Shown here one piece after another: positions 8,471 through 15,686 of a stretch of DNA of 64,000 nucleotides. Positions within the stretch are counted from its first letter, which is position 1. Every line of letters starts with the position of its first letter. A model generated the notes under the pieces. The model did not search any database, had not been told where the DNA came from, and worked only from the letters and a program-made list of their open reading frames with translations. The stretch is from JBQLZO01 sp052168315. Lineage in GTDB: Bacteria > Planctomycetota > Phycisphaerae > Phycisphaerales > UBA1924. Both the position numbers and the translations under genes were made by a program. The stretch lies in NCBI GenBank assembly GCA_052168315.1, contig JBQLZO010000042.1:1-64000 (forward strand). The letters run 5' to 3'.

Positions 8471-9490
8471 ATGAGCGTCGGGCAATCGGAGATGAATGTG
8501 TCGGGTGAGATCCTGCTGGAGGCGGGGACGAACGAGCTCGAGGTGCTGGTGTTCCGGATGGCGGGTGGCGCGTTCGGGGTGAATGTGGCGAAGGTGCGTG
8601 AGGTGATCAAGCCGGTGCGGCTGCACGCTTCGCCGCACAAGCATCCTTCGGTGCTGGGGATGTTCAACATGCGGGGGCATGTGCTTCCGGTGGTGGACCT
8701 GGGCGGGCACCTGAAGCTCCGCGGGATGATGGACGCGGCGGACCTTGAGGGTCAGATCATCATCATGGAGTTCAACGGGCTTCGGACGGGGTTCGTGGTC
8801 GATGCGGTGGAGCAGATCCACCGGCTTTCGTGGTCGAAGGTGGAGCCGGCGCCGGACCTCTGGATCGGCGGGGATTCGGATGTGGCGAGCGTGACGGACG
8901 AGCACGGGAATCGTCGGCACATCTCGTCGACGACGGGAACGGTGCAGATGGGCGATCGGCTGATCCTGATGCTGGACTTCGAGTCTGTGGCCGATGAGAT
9001 CCTGATGGAGCGCCGGCTGCACATCGGAGCGGTGGAGAAGGGCGCGGATGTGGATCGCGGTTCGAAGCGTGTGATCATGGCCGAGGACTCGCCGTTCATG
9101 CGGAACCTGATGCACGATGTGCTGAAGGCGAGCGGGTACGAGCGTCTGGAGGTTTTCTCCGACGGTCTGGCGGCGTGGGAGGCGATCGATGCGATCGCGG
9201 GCGATGCGAGCGCGCAGCGGATCGATGCGATCATCTCTGACATCGAGATGCCGCGGATGGACGGGCTGGCGCTGACGAAGCGTGTGAAGTCGGATCCGCG
9301 GCTGAAGGGCGTTCCGGTGGTGCTGTTCTCATCGCTGGTGTCGGAGGACAACCGGAAGAAGGGCCAGCAGGTGGGCGCGGATGTGCAGATGCCGAAGCCG
9401 GAGCTGGCCGAGATCGTGAAGATGGTGGACCGGGTGTGCGCGGGGATCGGCGTGGGTGGTGAGGAGCCGGTGCGGTTGAAGGTGGGGTGA
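8471..9490 (+). CDS. cheV: Chemotaxis coupling protein CheV (CheW + receiver domain)
   Basis: A 339-aa fusion of an N-terminal CheW-like domain (about 20-185: LEVLVFRMAGGAFGVNV, then VLGMFNMRGHVLPVVDLG) and a C-terminal response-regulator receiver (about 205-325: VIMAEDSPFMRNLM, AIISDIEMPRMDG with the phospho-Asp, and VVLFSSL). CheV couples chemoreceptors to CheA and is tuned by phosphorylation. The ATG at 8471 is preferred because GGAGGA ends 7 nt before it. No receptor, cheA or flagellar gene is nearby, so the partner array must be encoded elsewhere. Confidence 0.93.
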   Translation: MSVGQSEMNVSGEILLEAGTNELEVLVFRMAGGAFGVNVAKVREVIKPVRLHASPHKHPSVLGMFNMRGHVLPVVDLGGHLKLRGMMDAADLEGQIIIMEFNGLRTGFVVDAVEQIHRLSWSKVEPAPDLWIGGDSDVASVTDEHGNRRHISSTTGTVQMGDRLILMLDFESVADEILMERRLHIGAVEKGADVDRGSKRVIMAEDSPFMRNLMHDVLKASGYERLEVFSDGLAAWEAIDAIAGDASAQRIDAIISDIEMPRMDGLALTKRVKSDPRLKGVPVVLFSSLVSEDNRKKGQQVGADVQMPKPELAEIVKMVDRVCAGIGVGGEEPVRLKVG

Positions 9491-9529
9491 AAGACGGGAG
9501 CGGGGATCCGGGATCCGGCATCAGGGGAA

Positions 9530-9600
9530 GAGAAGAGAAGAGAAGAGAGATTCACCGCAGAGGGCGCAGAGGGGCGCGGAGGGGGGAAAGAGAGAGAGGG
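9530..9600. repeat. Purine-rich (GAAGA)n tract and GCAGAGG-type repeat
   Basis: Just after cheV, an AGAAG-type pentamer tract (about 9535-9549) runs into ATTCACCGCAGAGGGCGCAG and further GCAGAGG/GCGGAGG units. The plus strand is almost pure purine here. The CACCGCAGAG...GCAGAGG pattern resembles short dispersed repeats that I recall from many bacterial genomes. No coding function is apparent. Confidence 0.6.
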
Positions 9601-9637
9601 GAGAGGGGGAGAGTGTGGGGAAGGATGGTCGGGCGCT

Positions 9638-10204
9638 TCAGGGGGAGGTGGGTGGGGTGGTTGGTTGGGGGGTCTGGTGGGGTGCGGGGGTGAAGTCGAG
9701 GGCGCCGGTGATGGTGATGGCGGCTCTTGGGCGGCGGATCGAGGTGTCGAAGAGGACATCGGAGAGCGGGTCGGGGAACTGGTATTCGACGGTGCCGGTG
9801 AGGGAGTAGGGGATGTCGGCGGGGTTGGGGTTGTTGGCGGCGGCGTCTCTCGGGAGCACGGCGGGGAGGATGAAGCGCTGGGTGCCCTTGCGCGGGAGGG
9901 TGGCCTCGGCGGAGCGGCGTGCGGTGAAGGCGGGCGCGCCGGCGATGTCGAGGGTGTAGTGGACATCGCGGAGGGGGAGCTCGAATGGATTGGGGTTGGT
10001 GCCTTCGACGGTGAAGTCGAGGACGATGCCCTCGGCGCCGGCGTCGCGCTGGTCGACGGAGATGACCTGGAACTCGGGGGGCCTGCGCGATGAGCAGGCG
10101 GTGAGCATCGCGGCGCCGGCGGCGATGCCGGCGATGAGCGGGAGCGCTGCGGCGGAGCGCGGGGCTGATCGGGCGCGGTGATGGGCTGGGCGTCGGTGGC
10201 TCAT
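9638..10204 (-). CDS. LEA14/WHy-type lipoprotein
   Basis: A 188-aa predicted lipoprotein. The signal segment (LPLIAGIAAGAAMLTAC) ends in an LTAC lipobox. The mature part carries the LEA type 2 / WHy pattern: FQVISVDQRDAGAEGIVLDF, then EGTNPNPFELPLRDVHYTLD with the typical NPNPFELP. Bacterial WHy proteins are linked to stress tolerance, but no molecular role is established. The tail is Pro/Thr-rich. The ATG at 10204 is used since it places the signal peptide correctly; an ATG 42 nt further upstream is possible. It is transcribed divergently from the ABC exporter genes, with almost no intergenic space. Confidence 0.8.
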   Translation of the reverse strand: MSHRRPAHHRARSAPRSAAALPLIAGIAAGAAMLTACSSRRPPEFQVISVDQRDAGAEGIVLDFTVEGTNPNPFELPLRDVHYTLDIAGAPAFTARRSAEATLPRKGTQRFILPAVLPRDAAANNPNPADIPYSLTGTVEYQFPDPLSDVLFDTSIRRPRAAITITGALDFTPAPHQTPQPTTPPTSP

Positions 10205-10226
10205 GGCGGTCAGACTACCATGGCGG

Positions 10227-12146
10227 ATGGCCGGCGATGGAGGCACATCTGGCGCTCGGGGCGATGCGGACGGGCGAGGCGGTGGTTCCGGGCGTGGGCG
10301 GCGGTCGGTGCGCGAGGTGCTGGGTCGGCTGATGGCGCTGGGGTGGCGGCACCGGTGGGCGGCGGTTCCGGCGGGTCTTGCGACGCTGGGTCTGCAATTG
10401 ACGACGCTGGGGGCGTTCGCGCTGCAGGGTCTTGCGATCGATGTGCTGCGGGCGGAGGCGGACGCGTCGGCGCCGGCGGTTGATTGGCCGTTGGGGCTGG
10501 AGCCGCCGGCGGACTGGTCGTTCGCGCGGGTGGTGGCGGTGGTGTGCGCGGGGGTCCTGGCGTTCTCGTTGCTGATGCTGGCGTTCCGGCTGCTGGCGCG
10601 GGTGGGCGATGAGCACTACATCCAGCGGGTTGTGGTGGATGTTCGGAACCGGCTGTACGCGAAGCTGCAGCGCCTGTCGTTCGGGTACTTCGACCGGAAC
10701 GAGACGGGGCAGATCATCAACCGTCTGACGGGCGATGTGCAGGCGATGCGTTCGTTCGTGCAGGGGGTGATGGTGCGGAGCGTGATCGCGGTGGTGACGC
10801 TGGCGGTGTTCCTGGTGTACATGCTGGGGACGCATGTGGGGCTGACGCTGGCGTGCCTCGCGGCGCTGCCGGCGCAGGCGGCGTTGCTTGTGGTGTACAA
10901 CCGTTTGATCAAGCCGATGTTCCTGCGCCAGCGCGAGCTGGAAGACGCGGTGGTGAACGATCTGAGCGAGTCGATCGCGGGCGTGCGTGTGATCCGCTCG
11001 TTCGCGCGCGAGGATGAGATGCTTGGGCGGTTTGCGCCCAAGGCGCGTGCGGCGTGCGATCAGCGTGTGGGGATCGCGCGGCTTCAGGGGACCTACATGA
11101 GCGCGGTGAACGCGGCGCCGCTGCTGGCGATGGCGGTGCTGGTGGGGTACGGCGGGTGGCTGGTGGTGCGGGGGCCGGAGGCGGGAGGGATCGCGCTGGG
11201 GACGGTGTGGGTGTTCGCAGGGCTGCTGGAACGGCTTGGCTCGCAGGTGGGGATCATCGCGGGGGTGTTCGGGCAGGCGCCCGAAGCGCTGGCGAGCGCG
11301 GAGCGGGTGATGGACATCCTGGACGAGCCGACGCCGATCGAGATGCGGGCGGGTGCGATCGAGCCATCGCGATTTGAGGGCCGGGTTGAGTTCCGGGATG
11401 TGTGGTTCGGGTATGCGCCCGAGAGCCCGGTGCTGCGCGGGGTGTCGTTCGTGGCCGAGCCGGGGCAGACGATCGCGATCGTGGGGCCGACGGGGAGCGG
11501 GAAGTCGACCCTGCTGTCGCTGATCGCGCGGTTCTACGACCCGGATCGCGGGCGGGTGCTGATCGATGGGCACGATGCGCGGGATCTTTCTCCGGCGGCG
11601 CTGCGGCGTGCGGTGGGGATCGTGTTCCAGGAGGCGTTCCTGTTCTCGACCTCGATCCGGAGCAATGTGGCGCTGTCGGATCCGGGGATGGACGAGGCGA
11701 CGATGCTCCGGGCGATCGAGGATGCGTCGGCGGAGGAGGTGGTGCGCGAGTCGCCGCGCGGGCTGGAGACGATCATCGGGGAGCGTGGGGTGTCGCTGTC
11801 GGGCGGGCAGCGTCAGCGGTTGACGATCGCGCGGGCGCTTGCGATTGAGCCGGCGGTGCTGGTGCTTGATGATGCGACGGGGGCCGTGGACGCGATCACG
11901 GAGTCGGCGATCCAAGAGTCGCTGGAGCGTCGGCGTCCGGGTCGGACGCTGTTCGTGGTGGCGCACCGGCTTTCGACGCTGCGGAAGGCCGACAAGATCC
12001 TGGTGCTGGAGAAGGGTCGGCTGATCGATTCGGGGACGCACAAGGAGCTGCTGGAGCGGGAGGGTCATTATCGCGCGGCGGCGCTGATCCAGTTGTCGCT
12101 GCGCGATGATGATGCGGATCGCGCCGGGGATGGGGGTGGGGCATGA
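10227..12146 (+). CDS. ABC exporter half-transporter A (degenerate Walker B)
   Basis: A 639-aa fused exporter subunit: six-helix transmembrane domain (about 60-350) and a C-terminal nucleotide-binding domain. Walker A GPTGSGKST is near residue 418, the signature LSGGQRQ near 521 is canonical, and the H-loop reads VVAHRLST. Walker B reads VLVLDDATGAVD, so the catalytic Glu is replaced by Asp. It overlaps the next exporter gene by 4 nt (ATGA), so the two very likely form a heterodimer. Substrate is unknown; relatives export drugs or lipids. The start is uncertain: ATGs at 10203, 10227 and 10332 are all in frame. 10203 would overlap the divergent gene's start codon, so 10227 is chosen. Confidence 0.9.
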   Translation: MAGDGGTSGARGDADGRGGGSGRGRRSVREVLGRLMALGWRHRWAAVPAGLATLGLQLTTLGAFALQGLAIDVLRAEADASAPAVDWPLGLEPPADWSFARVVAVVCAGVLAFSLLMLAFRLLARVGDEHYIQRVVVDVRNRLYAKLQRLSFGYFDRNETGQIINRLTGDVQAMRSFVQGVMVRSVIAVVTLAVFLVYMLGTHVGLTLACLAALPAQAALLVVYNRLIKPMFLRQRELEDAVVNDLSESIAGVRVIRSFAREDEMLGRFAPKARAACDQRVGIARLQGTYMSAVNAAPLLAMAVLVGYGGWLVVRGPEAGGIALGTVWVFAGLLERLGSQVGIIAGVFGQAPEALASAERVMDILDEPTPIEMRAGAIEPSRFEGRVEFRDVWFGYAPESPVLRGVSFVAEPGQTIAIVGPTGSGKSTLLSLIARFYDPDRGRVLIDGHDARDLSPAALRRAVGIVFQEAFLFSTSIRSNVALSDPGMDEATMLRAIEDASAEEVVRESPRGLETIIGERGVSLSGGQRQRLTIARALAIEPAVLVLDDATGAVDAITESAIQESLERRRPGRTLFVVAHRLSTLRKADKILVLEKGRLIDSGTHKELLEREGHYRAAALIQLSLRDDDADRAGDGGGA

Positions 12147-14113
12147 GCGAGCGGAACGGGAGCGCTGGGCGTTCGGGTCGGCGGGCGAAGGGCCCGGCGC
12201 GTGATGGCGTAGCTGGGGGGGTTGGGGAGGTTGGGGGGGGTGTGTCGGATCTGAATGAGTTGCTGCTGGTGACAGCGCCGACGGAGGCGGAGCAGCGTGA
12301 GGCGTGGCTGGCGGCGTTCGACTGGTCGGTGACGCGGCGGATCCTGGGGTGCATGTGGAAGCACGCGCGGCTGCAGGTGTGGCTGATCGTGTGGGCGGTG
12401 GTGCTGGCGGTGGTGGGTGCGGCGTCGCCGCTGGTGGTGACGGAGACGATCCGGTGGTCGATCGAGCGTCCGGAGGCGCTGCGCGCGGCGACGGGGCTGT
12501 CGGCGGGTCAGGGCGTGCTGATCGGCGGCGGGGTGCTGTTGCTGATCATGGGGATTTTCTATGTGGTGTCGCGGGCGCGGACGATCACGGCGACGCGGCT
12601 GGGCGAGCGGGTGGTGCTGGACCTTCGGGAGCGGATCTTCGCGCATGTGCAGACGCTGGACATGCGTTTCTTCGACACGACGAAGGCGGGGCGTATCCTT
12701 TCGCGGGGGACCTCGGATGTGGGGGCGCTGCGGCACGCGGTGTCTGCGGTGATCCCTCAGGGGGTGGTGTCGGTCGTGCAGATCGTGGCGCTGGGCGGGC
12801 TGATGTTCTGGTACGACTGGGTGCTGGCGCTGGTGCTGCTGGGGTTCGCGCCGGCGATCTGGATCGCGAACTTCGCGTTCAAGCGTCGGATGGGCGGGGC
12901 GTTCCGGCGGGTGCAGGAGACCTTCTCGCGGATGACGGCGAACATCGCGGAGACGGTGGCGGGGATCCGGGTGACGCAGGCGTTCGTGCGTGAGGACTTG
13001 AATAGCCGGGCATTCCTCGGGCTGACGCTGCTGCACCGGCGGAACAACATGCGGGCGGCGTGGATCCACGGGCTGTACATCCCGCTGTTCGAGGTGACCG
13101 CGCAGGTGCTGGCGGTGGTGATCATCGGGGTGGGCGCGTGGCGGATGAGCGTTTCGGACTTTGCGATCTCGGAGCTGATCGGGTTCCTGCTGCTCACGGG
13201 CGGGGTGTTCAGCTCGACGATCATGCTGGCCGAGCTGTACTCGGTGACGCTGCAGGCGATGGCCGGCGGCGAGCGGATCTTCCAGTTGCTGGACACAGCG
13301 CCGCGGATCCGGGATGCGGCGGATGCGCGGCCCCTGGAGCGGGCGGGGGGCGCTGCGCGGGTGTCGTTCGAGGGGGTGGGCTTCGGGTACAGCGCGGAGC
13401 GGCGGGTGCTGCACGATGTGTCGTTCGAGTGCGCGCCGGGGACGACGACGGCGCTGGTGGGGCAGACGGGATCGGGGAAGACGACGATCGTGTCGCTGAT
13501 CGCGCGGCTGTACGAGATCGACGGCGGCGAGATCCGGATCGATGGGCGTGCGCTGCGTTCGATCACGCTGCGTTCACTGCGTGAGCAGATCGGGCTGGTG
13601 CTTCAGGACAACTTTCTTTTCTCGGGGACGGTGCGGGAGAACATCCGGTTCGGGCGTCCTGGCGCGAGCGATGAGGAGGTCCGTGGCGCGTGCGCAGCGC
13701 TGGACTGCCTGGAGGCGCTGGAGTCGTTGCCGCGGGGGCTTGAGACGCCGGTGGGCGAGCGGGGGGCGAGCTTGTCGCTGGGGCAGCGTCAGTTGGTGTG
13801 CTTCGCGCGGGCGATGATCGCGGACCCGCGGCTGGTGATGCTGGACGAGGCGACCTCGGCGATCGACACGCTGACGGAGCACCGGCTGCAGCGGGCGCTG
13901 GAGCGGCTGATGGCGGGGCGGACGGCGATCGTGGTGGCGCACCGGCTTTCGACGATCCGCGGTGCGGACCAGATCCTGGTGATGGACCAGGGTCGGATCG
14001 TGGAGCGGGGGACGCACGCGGCGCTGGTGGGCGGCTCGGGGCACTATGCGCGGCTGCACGAGGAGTTCGTGCGGCAGTCGGCAGCGCACTCGGGGTCATC
14101 CCGGGAGGGGTGA
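12143..14113 (+). CDS. ABC exporter half-transporter B (consensus Walker B, altered signature)
   Basis: A 656-aa partner of the preceding subunit with the same TMD-NBD layout. Walker A is GQTGSGKTT (about 439) and Walker B VMLDEATSAID keeps the catalytic Glu. The signature reads LSLGQRQ instead of LSGGQRQ. Together with the Asp in subunit A, this predicts one degenerate ATP site (A Walker motifs plus B signature) and one consensus site (B Walker motifs plus A signature), as in known heterodimeric exporters such as TM287/288. The first 35 residues are Gly/Arg-rich and probably disordered. The substrate cannot be read from sequence, and no regulator is adjacent. Confidence 0.92.
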   Translation: MSERNGSAGRSGRRAKGPARDGVAGGVGEVGGGVSDLNELLLVTAPTEAEQREAWLAAFDWSVTRRILGCMWKHARLQVWLIVWAVVLAVVGAASPLVVTETIRWSIERPEALRAATGLSAGQGVLIGGGVLLLIMGIFYVVSRARTITATRLGERVVLDLRERIFAHVQTLDMRFFDTTKAGRILSRGTSDVGALRHAVSAVIPQGVVSVVQIVALGGLMFWYDWVLALVLLGFAPAIWIANFAFKRRMGGAFRRVQETFSRMTANIAETVAGIRVTQAFVREDLNSRAFLGLTLLHRRNNMRAAWIHGLYIPLFEVTAQVLAVVIIGVGAWRMSVSDFAISELIGFLLLTGGVFSSTIMLAELYSVTLQAMAGGERIFQLLDTAPRIRDAADARPLERAGGAARVSFEGVGFGYSAERRVLHDVSFECAPGTTTALVGQTGSGKTTIVSLIARLYEIDGGEIRIDGRALRSITLRSLREQIGLVLQDNFLFSGTVRENIRFGRPGASDEEVRGACAALDCLEALESLPRGLETPVGERGASLSLGQRQLVCFARAMIADPRLVMLDEATSAIDTLTEHRLQRALERLMAGRTAIVVAHRLSTIRGADQILVMDQGRIVERGTHAALVGGSGHYARLHEEFVRQSAAHSGSSREG

Positions 14114-14256
14114 GGCGGGCCGGGGCGCTGGGCGGCGGGGATGGGCTGCCAGAGTGACACTTCGGTTGCGGGCGCGGCACCCCTCGGCGGGAGGGGGCGC
14201 GGGTTGTGGCATGGGCAGGGGCGATCGGCGGGGAGCGGCGGGGCGGTTCGGCGCGC

Positions 14257-14272
14257 TGGCACGCGGTTTGCC
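14257..14272 (+). promoter_or_regulatory. Putative sigma-54 promoter upstream of hsp20
   Basis: TGGCACG, four bases (CGGT), then TTGCC: this matches the sigma-54 consensus TGGCACG-N4-TTGCW except the last base. The invariant GG (14258-14259) and GC (14270-14271) have the required spacing. Transcription would start near 14283, leaving a leader of about 95 nt before the hsp20 ATG. The leader includes the perfect palindrome CGATCGCGATCG at 14331-14342. I did not see an activator site with confidence. Confidence 0.65.
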
Positions 14273-14378
14273 TCCATCGAGTTGGCCCGCGGGACGGGTG
14301 TCCCCGGGCGGCGGATCGCTCGGGCTCGGGCGATCGCGATCGTCGGTTGTTGTTGCTTCATCTAGATGGAGGTGACCC

Positions 14379-14915
14379 ATGCTCGGCATTTTCAACTCTC
14401 CGGTTTCGCTGGACCGTGTGGCCCGCGAGTTCGATCGCGCGATGGAGCAGGCCCTGGTCGGCGGTGTGCAGCGCCGGGCGGGCGGCGCGGCAACAGCGTG
14501 GCCGGGGGTGAACGCGTGGCGGGATGGCGATGAGATCGTCGCGGAAGCGGAGATCCCCGGGTTCCGGCTCGAGGACATCGAGGTGCTGGCGACGGAGGAT
14601 GCGCTGACGCTTCGCGGGCGGCGGGAGCTGCGCGGGCCGGAGGGCGGGACCGCGCTGCGGCTCGAGCGGTCGGTGCGTGAGTTCGACCGCACGCTGCGGC
14701 TGCCGATCCAGATCGATCCGGATGGCGTGCGGGCCTCGCTGGTCAACGGGGTGCTCCGGGTGAGCATGCCGGTGGCGCGGGCAGCGCGTCCTCGGCGGAT
14801 CGCGATCGAGGCGGCGCCGGTCGTTGACGGCGCGGCCGGGGCGCGGGAGTCGCTGCCGGGTTCGGGTACGGGCCCGGGCTCGGGATCGGATGCCGCGGGC
14901 GGCACGGGCGCGTGA
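14379..14915 (+). CDS. Small heat-shock protein, Hsp20/alpha-crystallin family
   Basis: A 178-aa small heat-shock protein. The alpha-crystallin domain spans about 40-145: VNAWRDGDEIVAEAEIPGF, then EDIEVLATEDALTLRGRR, REFDRTLRLP and NGVLRVSMP (the GVLxVxxP box). Such proteins are ATP-independent holdases that keep unfolded proteins soluble. The N-terminus carries the usual MLG-F...LDRVAREFDR helix. The C-terminal tail is Gly/Ser-rich and lacks a clear IxI/V oligomerisation motif, apart from RIAIEA. The ATG has a very strong GGAGGTGA Shine-Dalgarno at 14368-14375. A second hsp20 follows 169 nt downstream, and a sigma-54-like promoter lies upstream. Confidence 0.93.
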   Translation: MLGIFNSPVSLDRVAREFDRAMEQALVGGVQRRAGGAATAWPGVNAWRDGDEIVAEAEIPGFRLEDIEVLATEDALTLRGRRELRGPEGGTALRLERSVREFDRTLRLPIQIDPDGVRASLVNGVLRVSMPVARAARPRRIAIEAAPVVDGAAGARESLPGSGTGPGSGSDAAGGTGA

Positions 14916-15084
14916 GATGCGTTGTTCGGTCACGCCGGTGAGTTGCGATGAGCGCGACAGGCTGTGACAGCACATCAGCATCAGGCGGACCACTGATTCA
15001 ATGATTGACCGGGGCGTTGATGTGGGCGGCGCGCGGGCCATGCGGCTCAAGCCGCCCGATCCGCCCGACCGGAAGGAGATGACC

Positions 15085-15504
15085 ATGAGCACGGAGCGAT
15101 GCGGACGGAACGGTGATGAGTGTTCGACGATGGCGCCCGCGCAGGATGCTGCGCGGCAGGGCAAGGTTGGCGATGTCTCGTTCCGCCCTGCGATGGACCT
15201 GTATGACCTACCCGATCGGTACCAGATCGAGCTGGAGATTCCCGGTGCGAGCGCCGATGGGATCGAGCTGACGGTGCACGAATCGGTGCTGAGCGTGGAG
15301 GCGCGGATCGCGCCGCGGTATCGGGAGGGGATCACGCCGGTGCGCGGCGAGTTCGGCGTCGGTGACTACCGGCGTCAGATCCGGCTCGGCGAGGATGTGG
15401 ACCGCGATGCGCTGAGCGCGGCGTACGCCGATGGGGTGCTGACGGTGATGCTGCCGAAGCGCTCGGAACGGACGCCGAGACGGATCGAAGTCCGCAGCGC
15501 CTGA
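15085..15504 (+). CDS. Second small heat-shock protein, Hsp20 family
   Basis: A 139-aa alpha-crystallin-domain protein. FRPAMDLYDLPDRYQIELEI begins the domain, followed by GIELTVHESVLSVEA, FGVGDYRRQIRLGEDVD and YADGVLTVMLPK (the GVLTVxLPK box); the C-terminus RRIEVRSA supplies an IEV-like IxV motif. GGAAGGAG 6 nt before 15085 decides the start over the ATG two codons earlier and the one at 15001. It differs clearly from the first Hsp20, so this is an old pair rather than a fresh duplication. The two could co-assemble. Confidence 0.92.
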   Translation: MSTERCGRNGDECSTMAPAQDAARQGKVGDVSFRPAMDLYDLPDRYQIELEIPGASADGIELTVHESVLSVEARIAPRYREGITPVRGEFGVGDYRRQIRLGEDVDRDALSAAYADGVLTVMLPKRSERTPRRIEVRSA

Positions 15505-15520
15505 CCCCGCGCCCCCCCCA

Positions 15521-15570
15521 ATTACCCTCAGTTATCCCCAGTTGCCCGCAGTGATCCGCAGTGACCCCTG
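15521..15570. repeat. Five phased 10-bp repeats
   Basis: Five consecutive decamers, ATTACCCTCA, GTTATCCCCA, GTTGCCCGCA, GTGATCCGCA and GTGACCCCTG, share the pattern GTKAYCCSCA in exact 10-bp register, one helical turn. They lie in the convergent gap between hsp20 and mlaD, outside any gene. One unit contains TTATCCCCA, one base from a DnaA box, but no dnaA or origin feature is present. Confidence 0.65.
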
Positions 15571-15639
15571 CGGAGTGTGATGGACGCTTGTGGGGTATGG
15601 GCGCGAACGAGCGCACACCCCCCTGCTTCGAACCGGATG

Positions 15640-15686
15640 CCCTCCGCTCCTGCGATGATCGTCGGGGCGGGGGGCTGCGTTTTTTT
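15640..15686 (+). terminator. Rho-independent terminator after the hsp20 pair
   Basis: An 11-bp stem (CCCTCCGCTCC with GGGGCGGGGGG, two G-T pairs) and a 13-nt loop are followed five bases later by seven T. This is the best U-tract terminator in the window. Its T-run touches the stop codon of the convergent mlaD gene, so it may act on both strands. Confidence 0.7.

Noticed and set aside
10215..12068. Long antisense frame of about 617 codons opposite the ABC exporter
   Set aside because: It is Arg/His/Pro-rich, the usual mirror of GC-rich coding DNA, and the plus-strand gene has all ABC motifs.
15532..15540. TTATCCCCA as a DnaA box or origin
   Set aside because: Only one near match, no dnaA/dnaN, no AT-rich unwinding region. 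It is reported as part of a decamer array.
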